From: VXYL01 sp965116935
GTDB lineage: Bacteria; Pseudomonadota; Gammaproteobacteria; Pseudomonadales; Azotimanducaceae
Length of the DNA: 64,000 bases
Reading direction: 5' to 3'
Assembly: GCA_965116935.1 (NCBI GenBank)
Contig: OZ220737.1
Span: forward strand, 3,844,001 to 3,908,000
The position numbers and the translations under genes were made by a program. Below the pieces are notes generated by a model, which did no database searches, was not told the DNA's origin, and saw only the letters and a list, made by a program, of their open reading frames with translations. Of this stretch, positions 1 through 10,387 are shown in pieces (the first letter of the stretch is position 1; every line of letters starts with the position of its first letter).

Positions 1-155
1 AGCGCCCGCACCGCGTCGGCATAGGCCATGCGCTGCTCGTAGCGATCGGGATGCGTCCCGTCGTCGGCGGCGACGACAGTTGCAGCAAGCGCGACAAGAA
101 GCGGGAGGAGCCGGCGAACGCCGCCCCGTGCCGTTCCGTATGTTGCCCGGGTCAC
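1..155 (-). CDS. Secreted protein, N-terminal part only (runs off the window)
   Basis: A GTG start at 155 opens a frame that continues past the window edge. The first 35 or so residues look like a Sec signal peptide: basic residues up to RGVRR, a hydrophobic stretch LLPLLVALAATVVAA, then an acidic start of the mature part (DDGTHPD). The GTG overlaps the stop of the universal stress protein gene as GTGA, a 4-base overlap typical of translational coupling, so the two are probably cotranscribed. Only about 51 codons are visible and the family cannot be named. The unusual start choice rests on the signal peptide and the overlap. Confidence 0.55.
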   Translation of the reverse strand, partial: MTRATYGTARGGVRRLLPLLVALAATVVAADDGTHPDRYEQRMAYADAVRA

Positions 156-601
156 TCCGGGGGCGCGTCCGGGCCCACTCGCACCGCCAGCACGTCGCAG
201 GTGGCACCGTGCAGCACGCCGTTGGCGGTGGAGCCAAGCAGCAGCGCAAGGCCGTGACGACCGTGGCTGCCGACCACGATCAAGTCCGCCTTTTCGACCA
301 CGGAGATCCGGTGAATCTCGCTTTCGGGTCGGCCAAAGACCAGGTGGCGGCGATAGTCGGGAATGCCGATGCTGCCGGCGAACTCCGCGAGGTGCGATTT
401 CGCCTGCTCGTGAATCTGGTCCTGCACGGTGGAAAGATCGAGCGGCACGTCGCCGCCGTACGCGAGGCTGAGCGGCTCGATCACGTGGACGATGTGCAGC
501 TCGCTGCCGTAGGCGTCGGCGAGCGCAGTTGCGCGCCTGGCGACCCGACGGCACTCCTCGGTGAGATCGACGGCGAGAAGGATGCGGTGGTAGTTGCCCA
601 T
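152..601 (-). CDS. Universal stress protein, UspA family
   Basis: About 149 residues from the ATG at 601, the usual size of a single-domain Usp. It begins with the first beta strand (YHRILLAVDLTEE). It ends with the family signature GSHGRHGLALLLGSTANGVLHGATCDVLAVR, an ATP-binding-type G-2x-G-9x-G pattern. These cytoplasmic proteins bind nucleotide and help cells survive growth arrest; the exact role here is unknown. An upstream in-frame ATG at 640 would add 13 residues that do not match the family, so 601 is preferred. It is followed by the overlapping secreted-protein gene and lies divergent to the membrane protein at 697. Confidence 0.88.
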   Translation of the reverse strand: MGNYHRILLAVDLTEECRRVARRATALADAYGSELHIVHVIEPLSLAYGGDVPLDLSTVQDQIHEQAKSHLAEFAGSIGIPDYRRHLVFGRPESEIHRISVVEKADLIVVGSHGRHGLALLLGSTANGVLHGATCDVLAVRVGPDAPPE

Positions 602-696
602 GTGGGTTGCCTCCGGGCGGCCGATGCCGCGACCATACACGTTACGGGGCGCGGTTCAAGCGCGTTTTCTGTAGTGGGCAATGGAGGGGCTCGGCC

Positions 697-1251
697 GTGG
701 TTTGGCTGCTGATCGTGCTGGTCGTCGCGCTCGCGATTGGGCCGATTCTCATGCTTCGGCCGAAGCCACGCGAACGCGCCGTGGCGGCATTGCGGACGGC
801 GGCACGGGCGGCTAGCCTCACCGTGTCGGTGGCGCGTGTCCCGCACTTGCACGCGAGCGCCGAGGATCGGGTCTCCGCCGGCGGTCGCGACCGCGAGCCA
901 ACCATCGAATGCGCGAGCTATCGACTGCTCGCGCCGGGCGGGCTCGAAGATGCACCGCAATGGACCCTGTATCGTTCCGAGCGAGAGAACCGCTATCTGC
1001 CGGGTTGGACCACGTTGACTCCGCCGCGGCAACTACCGCCGCAGCCGGAGCGGTACTGGCAGCGGATTGCGGCGATCGTCGAAGCGCTGCCGGGAGGTTG
1101 CGTTGGAGTCGAAGCGGGCGCCGACGGCGTTGCTTGGATGGGCCACGAACGCGTGGGCGAGGTGAACGCCGAGGCCGTCGTGGAGGGGATTCGGCAGGGG
1201 CTCGAAGCGATTCGGGACCTGCACCTCGAAGGTCGCGGCGAGGACGCCTGA
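697..1251 (+). CDS. Single-pass membrane-anchored protein of unknown function
   Basis: The start is taken as GTG at 697, seven bases after a clear GGAGGGG ribosome site; the frame is open further upstream but without such a site. Residues 1-17 are a strong transmembrane segment (VVWLLIVLVVALAIGPILM). A basic region (RPKPRER) and a soluble domain of about 160 residues rich in Trp and Arg follow. There are no recognisable catalytic motifs. It lies just upstream of topA on the same strand. The family was not recognised; an inner-membrane protein with its soluble part in the cytoplasm is likely. Confidence 0.6.
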   Translation: MVWLLIVLVVALAIGPILMLRPKPRERAVAALRTAARAASLTVSVARVPHLHASAEDRVSAGGRDREPTIECASYRLLAPGGLEDAPQWTLYRSERENRYLPGWTTLTPPRQLPPQPERYWQRIAAIVEALPGGCVGVEAGADGVAWMGHERVGEVNAEAVVEGIRQGLEAIRDLHLEGRGEDA

Positions 1252-1368
1252 GGCGGCTTCTCTGGTCGGTTTGCGTCGCGGCGCCATTTGACACAGCCTT
1301 TGTGCAGTCCGTATAAGCGCGACCGCGCGGCAGCCGTAAGCCGCCAAAACGGAGAACCAAAGCAAGAC

Positions 1369-4098
<2,730 letters not shown>

Positions 4099-4138
4099 AC
4101 CACGCGCCGCCAACCACAGTTCACCACAGGGGAACCAC

Positions 4139-4750
4139 ATGCTGAAACTGCACTTCGCACCCAACTCCCGCGCCGGACGCATCGTCTGGCTGCTCGAGGA
4201 ACTGGGCCTCGAATACGACATCAACAAGATGGCGTTCCATCCGAAGGACTTGAAGTCTGACGAACACCGCTCGCGCCATCCGCTCGGCCGCGTGCCCGTG
4301 CTCGACGATGGCGACGTGCGCATCTACGAATCCGGCGCCATCGTCGAATACGTGCTCGAGCGGCACAAGAACGGCGGCCTCAAGCCGGCAGTGGACGCAC
4401 CGGAGTTCCCGATGTACCTGCAGTGGTTCCACTACTGCGAAGGCATGGTGATGCCGCCGGTGAACACCATCGTTGTCCACACCCTTCTGCTGCCGCCGGA
4501 GCGCCGGGACGAAACCGTGCTCGGCCAGGCGCAGCGCCTCCTCACCCGTGCACTGGCACCGGTGAACGAGACCCTCGAAGGCAAGGACTACCTGATCGGC
4601 GACTTCTCCGCCGCCGACATCATGCTCGGCCACGCCTGCTTCATGAGCAACCGCCTAGGCTGCGTCACCGACGAGATGACGAACCTCAAGGGCTACGTCG
4701 AACGCATCACCGCCCGCCCGGCCTTCCAGACGGCGATCGGGATGCAGTAG
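4139..4750 (+). CDS. Glutathione S-transferase family protein
   Basis: 203 residues, the normal size. The N-terminal thioredoxin fold begins MLKLHFAPNSRAGRIVWLLEELGLEY. It contains the cis-proline and glutathione-contacting block HPLGRVPVLDDGDVRIYESGAIVEYV. The C-terminal helical domain ends with the typical LKGYVERITARPAFQTA segment preceded by a DFSAADIMLG N-cap box. It presumably conjugates or reduces small electrophiles with glutathione. It starts 40 bases after topA on the same strand, so it may be cotranscribed, but no functional link is evident. The substrate cannot be told. Confidence 0.9.
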   Translation: MLKLHFAPNSRAGRIVWLLEELGLEYDINKMAFHPKDLKSDEHRSRHPLGRVPVLDDGDVRIYESGAIVEYVLERHKNGGLKPAVDAPEFPMYLQWFHYCEGMVMPPVNTIVVHTLLLPPERRDETVLGQAQRLLTRALAPVNETLEGKDYLIGDFSAADIMLGHACFMSNRLGCVTDEMTNLKGYVERITARPAFQTAIGMQ

Positions 4751-4803
4751 TCGCAGGAACGAGCGACGCGAAAAGGCGGCTGCTTTCATCTGGAGTGTGT
4801 CTC

Positions 4804-5052
4804 ATGCGCACGGTGAACATGCACGAAGCGAAGACCCATCTCTCGCGTCTGGTCAAGGCTGCCGCCGAAGGGGAGCCGTTCCTCATCGCCCGCGCCGGCA
4901 AGCCGGTCGTCAAGGTCATGGCAGTGGAAGCCCCGGAGCACCCGCCCAGCAAGGGACGGCTTGGATTCCTCGCCGGGCAGATCAGGGTTCCCGATGACTT
5001 CGATCACATGGATGCCTCGGACATCCTGGTGGAGTTCGAGGGGGACGATTGA
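4804..5052 (+). CDS. Antitoxin, Phd/YefM family
   Basis: 82 residues. The N-terminus MRTVNMHEAKTHLSRLVKAA is the classic Phd fold, followed by GEPFLIARAGKPVVKVM. The C-terminal half (GFLAGQIRVPDDFDHMDASDILVEFEG) is the usual toxin-neutralising tail found in Phd proteins that pair with PIN-domain VapC toxins. The next frame starts on the overlapping TTGA and is a broken PIN toxin, so this antitoxin is now orphaned. Phd proteins normally repress their own operon by binding palindromes upstream; none was verified here. Confidence 0.88.
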   Translation: MRTVNMHEAKTHLSRLVKAAAEGEPFLIARAGKPVVKVMAVEAPEHPPSKGRLGFLAGQIRVPDDFDHMDASDILVEFEGDD

Positions 5053-5123
5053 AGCTGCTCTTTGACACGAACCTGTTGCTTTGGGCTGTTGGCACGCCAC
5101 CGCTTCGATACTCGCCGCGCTGA
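5049..5123 (+). pseudogene. Truncated VapC-type PIN toxin remnant
   Basis: A TTG overlapping the antitoxin stop opens 24 codons beginning LKLLFDTNLLLWAVG. That matches beta-1 of PIN nucleases, including the first catalytic Asp in FDTN. The frame then leaves the family and stops. A full PIN toxin is about 125-140 residues, so four fifths of the gene is gone. It is the partner of the intact Phd antitoxin just upstream. Confidence 0.7.
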
Positions 5124-5164
5124 AGGTCGCCGACGCGTTGGGTTGGCTTTGAGGAGAAAAAGAC

Positions 5165-5296
5165 ATGTCGTTCAGCACGCATGAAGTTCTGCGAAGCGGA
5201 CTCAAGGTGGACCGGCCGTGGTGGTACACCACCAAGCTGGTCATTGCCGTGGTCGTAGGCACGATCGCGGCCATCGTGGTCGCATCGCTCGTGTAA
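5165..5296 (+). CDS. Small single-pass membrane protein (43 residues)
   Basis: ATG 5165 follows GAGGAGAAAAAG, a strong and well-spaced ribosome site. The 43 residues comprise a short polar N-terminus (MSFSTHEVLRSGLKVDRPWW) and a C-terminal hydrophobic helix (KLVIAVVVGTIAAIVVASLV) that ends the protein. The shape resembles small tail-anchored inner-membrane proteins. A GC-rich hairpin (GGCCCCCC, loop, GGGGAGGGCC) lies just after the stop and could end the transcript. The family was not recognised. Confidence 0.6.
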   Translation: MSFSTHEVLRSGLKVDRPWWYTTKLVIAVVVGTIAAIVVASLV

Positions 5297-5912
5297 GCGC
5301 GGGACGGCCCCCCGTTGGGGAGGGCCCGACCATCGGCACCCTTCGCAGAGCAATCCGCGCCCTCGCGTCAACCGACCGGCGTTGCAGGCGTCCATGGGCG
5401 CAAGGGGCGAGTGGGCGCCGACGTGCCCCGTAAGGGCGCGCTAGCCCGAGCAGCCTATTGGACTTCGCCCCCAGTGGTGCCTTTGTAGGGAAGGCATTCT
5501 GCCTTCCCTACGCGCCGAAGGCGCGTCTTTTAGGCGCCTCTTGCAGTGCGGTTCCTAGCCAAGCGCCGGTTGTCGTAGCAAGGCAGGCGGCTGTCGCGTT
5601 TGCCACGGGCCCTCTGGAGGGAGGGCGTCTCGCCCTCCATCGTGCCGCAGGCACGTCAAGGAAAAGAGGCTGGTTTGTTGGTGGTGTTGTTCGGGGCTGG
5701 CGCTTTGTTGGCGTTGTCTGGAACGCTTGCTTGCGGTGGCTTTGGCTGGCTCCGCTGCTTGCGCGCCTTCGGCACGCTTTGGAGGGCGGGGACGCCCTCC
5801 CTCCAGAGGCCCTCGCATGGCAGGGGCCGGTTGCTTCGGTGTTTGCAGGCGCGTTGTTCGAGGAGGGCTCGCTAATGCCCGCTAGCGCCGTGGAGTGCCA
5901 CTGCGTGGCCTT
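5297..5912. repeat. Gene-free 616-bp gap built of palindromic REP-like repeats
   Basis: No credible gene. It holds a family A palindrome at 5487-5509 (AGGGAAGGCA, TTC, TGCCTTCCCT), followed by a small GCGCC/GGCGC hairpin. A composite element at about 5577-5830 follows. That element begins with a family B palindrome at 5616-5638 (GGAGGGAGGGCGTCTCGCCC), has a conserved interior, and ends with the same palindrome inverted at 5781-5804. The whole composite recurs at 10080-10300. An open frame exists through the region, but its composition follows the repeat rather than a protein. Confidence 0.8.
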
Positions 5913-7031
5913 CTACGGCGTAGCCCCTTGGCCAAGCGCCGGCGCATAGTAGGGCGTTCGCCGCGACTCGTCGTAGTCCAGGATCGTCAATCGTTCCATG
6001 CGCCGGCGGTGTGGCCAGAAATCCGCGCTGGCGCTGTGCAGCACGGCGCGGTTGTCCCACATGGCGATGGAGCCCGGTTCCCAGCGGAAGCGGCAGGTGT
6101 ATTCGAGCCTGCCCTCCTGATTCTTCATCTCCCGCAGCAGGGCGCGCTCCTCGTCTTCCGGAATGCCGTGTTCCGGGGCCAGGCGGCGCACGAAACCCTG
6201 TTGCACATAAAGCGTGGTGCGGCCCGTCTCGGGATGCGTCCTCGCCACCGGATGCTGCGACACGGGCGTCTTGCCGTCCATCTGGTGGATGATGCCGCCC
6301 TCGTGGATGGCGGTGAGGTGCTGCACCCGCTCCTTGGTCTCCTTCGACAGCCCTTGCCACATGCTGTAGCAGTCGCAGAAGCAGGTGTCGCCACCGATCG
6401 GCGGCGCCTCGCGGCACATCAGGACCGAACCCATCGGTGGACGCTTCTGCCAGGTTGCGTCCGCGTGCCAGTTCGAGGCGGCACCCGGCACCTTCTCGTC
6501 CGAAATCAGCACGAGCATTTCCGGTACGCCCTCGATGACCACGGGGTGCGACAGATCGTGCGGCGAGTTCGGTTCGTGTCCGGGCTCGCCGTAGCGCACC
6601 CCAATCTCGCCGAAGTGGCTGGCGAACTCTACCTGCTGGCGCGGCGTGAGGTGGTTTTGGTTGCGGAACATGATGACGCGCCGCTCAAGCCAGAGGCCCC
6701 GCAGGAACGCCACCATCTCCGGTTCGGCCAAATCCTTCGCGAGATCAATGCCGTGTACCACCGTGCCAATGCTCGGCTGCAGCGGTTCGAGCTTGAGATC
6801 GACGCCGCAGACGGTGACAGGCTTGTAGTGCATCGTTCCGATTGCGTCGGTGACGAGTTCGTCCTGATCCCGAATCTGGGCGACCATCTCCGAACGTGCG
6901 CCGTTCGCCCGCGCCCCGGCGACCGCCCCCATCGGCGTCGACTTCGACGGCGGCTTGTCCGCCCGCGCCCGCTCGGAGCGGCTGACGTAAACCGGGTTCT
7001 CCTCGATGCTCGTGGCTGCGCTCTCAGACAT
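5913..7031 (-). CDS. TauD/TfdA-family Fe(II)/2-oxoglutarate dioxygenase
   Basis: 372 residues. The iron triad is visible: His189-x-Asp191 in NWHADATW and the distal His332 in WDNRAVLH. The 2-oxoglutarate-binding arginine lies shortly after, in HRRRMER. The fold starts at about residue 72 (VDLKLEPLQPSIGTVVHGIDL), so there is an unusual N-terminal extension of about 65 residues. The ATG at 7031 has GGAGGGG upstream, which supports the long form; ATG at residue 49 is an alternative. Such enzymes hydroxylate sulfonates, aryloxyacids or related carboxylates using O2 and 2-oxoglutarate. The substrate is unknown. It is divergent from the hydrolase at 7199. Confidence 0.92.
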   Translation of the reverse strand: MSESAATSIEENPVYVSRSERARADKPPSKSTPMGAVAGARANGARSEMVAQIRDQDELVTDAIGTMHYKPVTVCGVDLKLEPLQPSIGTVVHGIDLAKDLAEPEMVAFLRGLWLERRVIMFRNQNHLTPRQQVEFASHFGEIGVRYGEPGHEPNSPHDLSHPVVIEGVPEMLVLISDEKVPGAASNWHADATWQKRPPMGSVLMCREAPPIGGDTCFCDCYSMWQGLSKETKERVQHLTAIHEGGIIHQMDGKTPVSQHPVARTHPETGRTTLYVQQGFVRRLAPEHGIPEDEERALLREMKNQEGRLEYTCRFRWEPGSIAMWDNRAVLHSASADFWPHRRRMERLTILDYDESRRTPYYAPALGQGATP

Positions 7032-7198
7032 GTTCCCCTCCGTGGACGGCGTTTCCCTGCCCGTTGCCGGGCCATCGTACCCCCAACGCCAGCAAACTGC
7101 GCAGGCGTTTCGCGCGCCGATTGGCTGGCCGCTGCGAACAACCGACGGCGCTCGACAGGGCGCGTTACCATGCGCGCCTCATTTCGCCCGGAGCCGGC

Positions 7199-8167
7199 AT
7201 GACCGACATCACCCATCGCAACATCGAGACCAACAACGTCAAGGTGCACATCGCCGAGGCTGGCGAGGGTCCGCTGGTGGTGTTGTGCCACGGCTTTCCG
7301 GAGTCCTGGTATTCGTGGCGGCACCAGATTCCGGTGCTTGCCGACGCCGGGTTCCACGTGGTGGCGCCGGATCAGCGGGGCTATGGCGACAGCGATGCAC
7401 CCGAGGACATCGCCGCCTATTCCATCCTCCACCTGACCGGCGACATCGTGGGACTGGTGCATGCCTTGGGTGAGGAGCAGGCGGTGGTGGTGGGCCACGA
7501 CTGGGGCTCACCGGTCGCCTGGGCCCTAGCCCAGATGCGCCCGGACATGTTTCGCGCCGTCGCTTCCCTTTCCGTTCCCTTCACCGGGCGCGGGTCCTGG
7601 CCTCCCATCGTCGGGATGCGGCAGGTCTTCGGCGACCGCTTCTTCTACCAAATCTACTTCCAGACGCCGGGCGTCGCCGAACACGAGCTGCAGCACGACA
7701 TCGCCATGACGATGCGCAAGATGCTCTACGGCGCATCCGGTGCCGTAGAGCGTTCCGGTGGCTCGTTTGGCGTCGAAGGCGCGCCGCCAGCCTCTTCCTA
7801 CATGCTGGAACGGATGCCCGATCCGGGCGCCGACCTGCCGCCTTGGCTGAATGCCGAAGACATCGATGCCTACGTGCAGGCGTTCACGAAGTCGGGCTTC
7901 CGCGGCGGCCTCAACTGGTATCGCAACATCGACCACAACTGGGTGCTCACGGGGCCTTTCCAAGGCAAGAAGATCGAGCAGCCGGCCCTCTTCGTGGCCG
8001 GAGACAGAGACGTGGTGCCGTTCAGCCCCGGCGCCGAGCAGCGAATGCGCGAAGCCGTCCCTGACCTGCGTGATGTCGTCGTGCTCCCCGGAGTCGGTCA
8101 CTGGACACAGCAGGAGGCACCGGAGGCCGTCAACGAGGCCCTGCTCGGATTTCTTGCCTCGCTGTGA
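7199..8167 (+). CDS. Alpha/beta hydrolase, epoxide-hydrolase-like
   Basis: 322 residues. The oxyanion motif HGFPESWYSW lies at 31-40. The nucleophile elbow is GHDWGS with Asp101, which points to epoxide hydrolase or haloalkane dehalogenase chemistry rather than a serine esterase. A lid tyrosine occurs in YQIYFQTPG and a second in LNWYRNID, as epoxide hydrolases need for opening the ring. The acid is in VAGDRDVVP and the histidine in GVGHWTQQE. Two ring-opening tyrosines favour epoxide hydrolase. The start at 7199 follows a weak CCGGAG. It is divergent from the dioxygenase. Confidence 0.9.
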   Translation: MTDITHRNIETNNVKVHIAEAGEGPLVVLCHGFPESWYSWRHQIPVLADAGFHVVAPDQRGYGDSDAPEDIAAYSILHLTGDIVGLVHALGEEQAVVVGHDWGSPVAWALAQMRPDMFRAVASLSVPFTGRGSWPPIVGMRQVFGDRFFYQIYFQTPGVAEHELQHDIAMTMRKMLYGASGAVERSGGSFGVEGAPPASSYMLERMPDPGADLPPWLNAEDIDAYVQAFTKSGFRGGLNWYRNIDHNWVLTGPFQGKKIEQPALFVAGDRDVVPFSPGAEQRMREAVPDLRDVVVLPGVGHWTQQEAPEAVNEALLGFLASL

Positions 8168-8206
8168 GCGTCGCGACGGGCGCGCCGACCCTGTAGCGCA
8201 CGCGGC

Positions 8207-9655
8207 TCATGGCCTTGCGTTCCGCGCCGCCGTGAGCGGGCCAAACGCCGAGCCGACTCGGCGATCTGTGAAGCGCAGCGCCCGCACCATCTCTGGGGCG
8301 GCGGGGCTACCGGTGGGCAAAGCCGCTTCCGTTAGCCGTAGGGAGAGGAAGCCACCCAAAGGATTGGAGCCGCTCACGAAGCTCGCGACGGCCTCGTCCT
8401 GTTCCTTTCGCTCGACGAAATCGTCGCCATCGCGCCCCAGCGCCAGCGTTCCGTGTTCGCGCAGCTCAAACGGCGTCACAATCCAGCCGCCGCCGGAACG
8501 TTGCCCGTCTGCGCTTGCAAGTACCGCCCGCTCCAGGAGGCTGGGACGATAGTCCAGCGCCTCGCCTTCAGCAGCCGCCCAGCACAGCGGCGTGAGGGGA
8601 AAGTCGCCTAGGCCGCGCGTTAGCGTCCCAAGCCCGGCACCTGCGCGGGCATTGAGTTCCGTCGGCAGGAACCCCTCTTCCGCAAGCACGCCGTCGATGG
8701 TGAACGCGCCGCGGTAGTCGACGGAACTGCGCAGACCATCGCCCACTCGACGCGCTAGGCTGCGCATGGCTTGCCGGTCTTCAGGGCGCGGATCGAACCA
8801 GTTCGAGCAGCCGGCATAGAGCAGGCGGTCTCCCGCATCGGGACGCAAGACGATCAGTTCCACGGGGCGGAAGACCGACACGCCATCGGGGAACACCAGG
8901 CCGTGGATGCTCACCGGCACCCCTTCGAGGAACGGCATCACTCGCACCCGGTCGGCGATGGCCGCGAGCGCCTCGAACGCCTCTGAGCCATCGTCTCCGG
9001 GGCGAACCCAGCGCAAGCCCTCTGCACCCCCGTGCAGGCCCGATCGCGCATCGGCCGCCCACACCGTGCCCATGCCCCGATCCAGTTCGCGAGCCGCCTT
9101 CTGGGCGGCGTCGCGTTCCGCGGCGACGATGCGCGACGGCGCCCGGCGAACTCCAATGGTGTCCCAGAAGGCATCGATGCGAACCTTGTCCTCGAGCGCG
9201 GTCCACGCCGTCGGGCGATGGGCATAGCGGCGCCGCCCGGCAATCACGTCCGCACCACGTTCGTCCAGCATGAATCCGCAAAGCGTGCGCGCCTCCCGGT
9301 CTGGATCCCACACGTCGATGGCGGTCTGAACCGTTTCCGGAAGCTGCCGCAATGCGGCTTCGGAGCGACGAAGATGATCGATGATGCCGTCTCCGCCCAC
9401 CGACAACACGGCCAGCTCCGCCTCTTCGGGCGCCGGCATCTCCCCGGTTCCCTTGCCGTGCGCAAGCAGAAACGGCCGCGCCGCGCCAAATGCCGCAAGC
9501 CCGCGCGCCCAGCTCGCGAGCATGATCGCGAGCCCGCCGACGTACAGAAACTTGCGCCCGCGAAAGACCGGGGCCAAAAGGTTGCGGTAGTAGTCGCGTG
9601 CCTCCTCGATCACCGGATCGGTGGGGGTAGGCGGTGGCGATGGCGTGGTTTCCAT
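8207..9655 (-). CDS. ATP-grasp-like protein of unknown substrate
   Basis: 482 residues from ATG 9655, preceded by GAGGAG. The middle has EDKVRIDAFWDTIGVRRAPS, like the entry of an ATP-grasp fold. The C-terminal part contains DGVLAEEGFLPTELNARAGAG, which matches the metal-binding glutamate/asparagine strand of ATP-grasp ligases. A hydrophobic stretch (KFLYVGGLAIMLASWARGLAAFG) near the N-terminus looks like a Rossmann strand or a membrane-associated helix. ATP-grasp enzymes join a carboxylate to an amine or thiol through an acyl-phosphate. No partner genes indicate a pathway. The assignment rests on two motifs only. Confidence 0.6.
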   Translation of the reverse strand: METTPSPPPTPTDPVIEEARDYYRNLLAPVFRGRKFLYVGGLAIMLASWARGLAAFGAARPFLLAHGKGTGEMPAPEEAELAVLSVGGDGIIDHLRRSEAALRQLPETVQTAIDVWDPDREARTLCGFMLDERGADVIAGRRRYAHRPTAWTALEDKVRIDAFWDTIGVRRAPSRIVAAERDAAQKAARELDRGMGTVWAADARSGLHGGAEGLRWVRPGDDGSEAFEALAAIADRVRVMPFLEGVPVSIHGLVFPDGVSVFRPVELIVLRPDAGDRLLYAGCSNWFDPRPEDRQAMRSLARRVGDGLRSSVDYRGAFTIDGVLAEEGFLPTELNARAGAGLGTLTRGLGDFPLTPLCWAAAEGEALDYRPSLLERAVLASADGQRSGGGWIVTPFELREHGTLALGRDGDDFVERKEQDEAVASFVSGSNPLGGFLSLRLTEAALPTGSPAAPEMVRALRFTDRRVGSAFGPLTAARNARP

Positions 9656-10387
9656 GGCGGCTCCTCGCGAGCCTTCGCGATGCCGGGGCCATGGAACAGG
9701 GAATGACCTCCGGCTATCGCGGAGGTCTCTTGCTTCTTTAGGTGGGCTTGAATGAACCCACGGCACGAGCCCCCGCGCAGTCGTCGCACATGACGACCGC
9801 GATCACCACAATGGCAAGGCTCGGCTTGGAGTTCATCTAAAGCACCATATCACACGCGGCGGACCGCCCCTTCGGCTGATCCCGCCACGCTCGGCCGATC
9901 CCGCCACACACTCTTTCCGTCCTACACAACGTAGGACACCTCCCACGCTAGGAGGCTATCGGACGGGCCTTCGGAGGGAAGGCATTCTGCCTTCCCTGGT
10001 GCCGACAGGCGCCTTCCCTCCGAAGAAACCCCCCGCGTCGTCAAGTCCGACAGACTGCTAGGAGCTTACGCCGTAGATTGCGTTTGCCACGGGCCTCTGG
10101 AGGGAGGGCGTCTCGCCCTCCATCGTGCCGCAGGCACGTCAAGGAACAGAGGCTGGTTTGTTGGTGGCGCTGCTCGTGGGTGGCGCTTTGTTGGCGTTGG
10201 TCCGGAGTGCTTACTTGCGGTGGCTTTGGCTGGCTCCGCTGCGTGCGCGCCTTCGGTACGCTTGGAGGGCGGGACGCCCTCCGTCCAGAGAGGCACTCTA
10301 ACGTCCGCTAGCGGGCCTTGAAGGGCGCGTCGCCAGTTCGCTGGGCGAACTGCTGCTGGCGGAGGGAGGGTTGACCCAAGTTCCCTC
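9656..10387. repeat. 730-bp gap with repeat arms and a second composite element
   Basis: No credible gene. From left to right it holds a CCCGCCACACAC-TCTTTCCGTCC repeat arm at about 9897-9938, nearly identical to one at 21735-21775. A family A palindrome follows at 9975-9997, with a GGTGCC/GGCGCC hairpin. The boundary phrase AAGTCCGACAGACTGCTAG is at 10044-10062. The second copy of the composite family B element is at about 10080-10300, with its palindromes at 10099-10121 and, inverted, at 10264-10286. Confidence 0.75.

Noticed and set aside
5049..5123. TGA at 5050-5052 considered as a second selenocysteine codon linking the antitoxin and PIN frames
   Set aside because: The frames differ, the TGA ends a complete antitoxin and the overlap TTGA is normal coupling.
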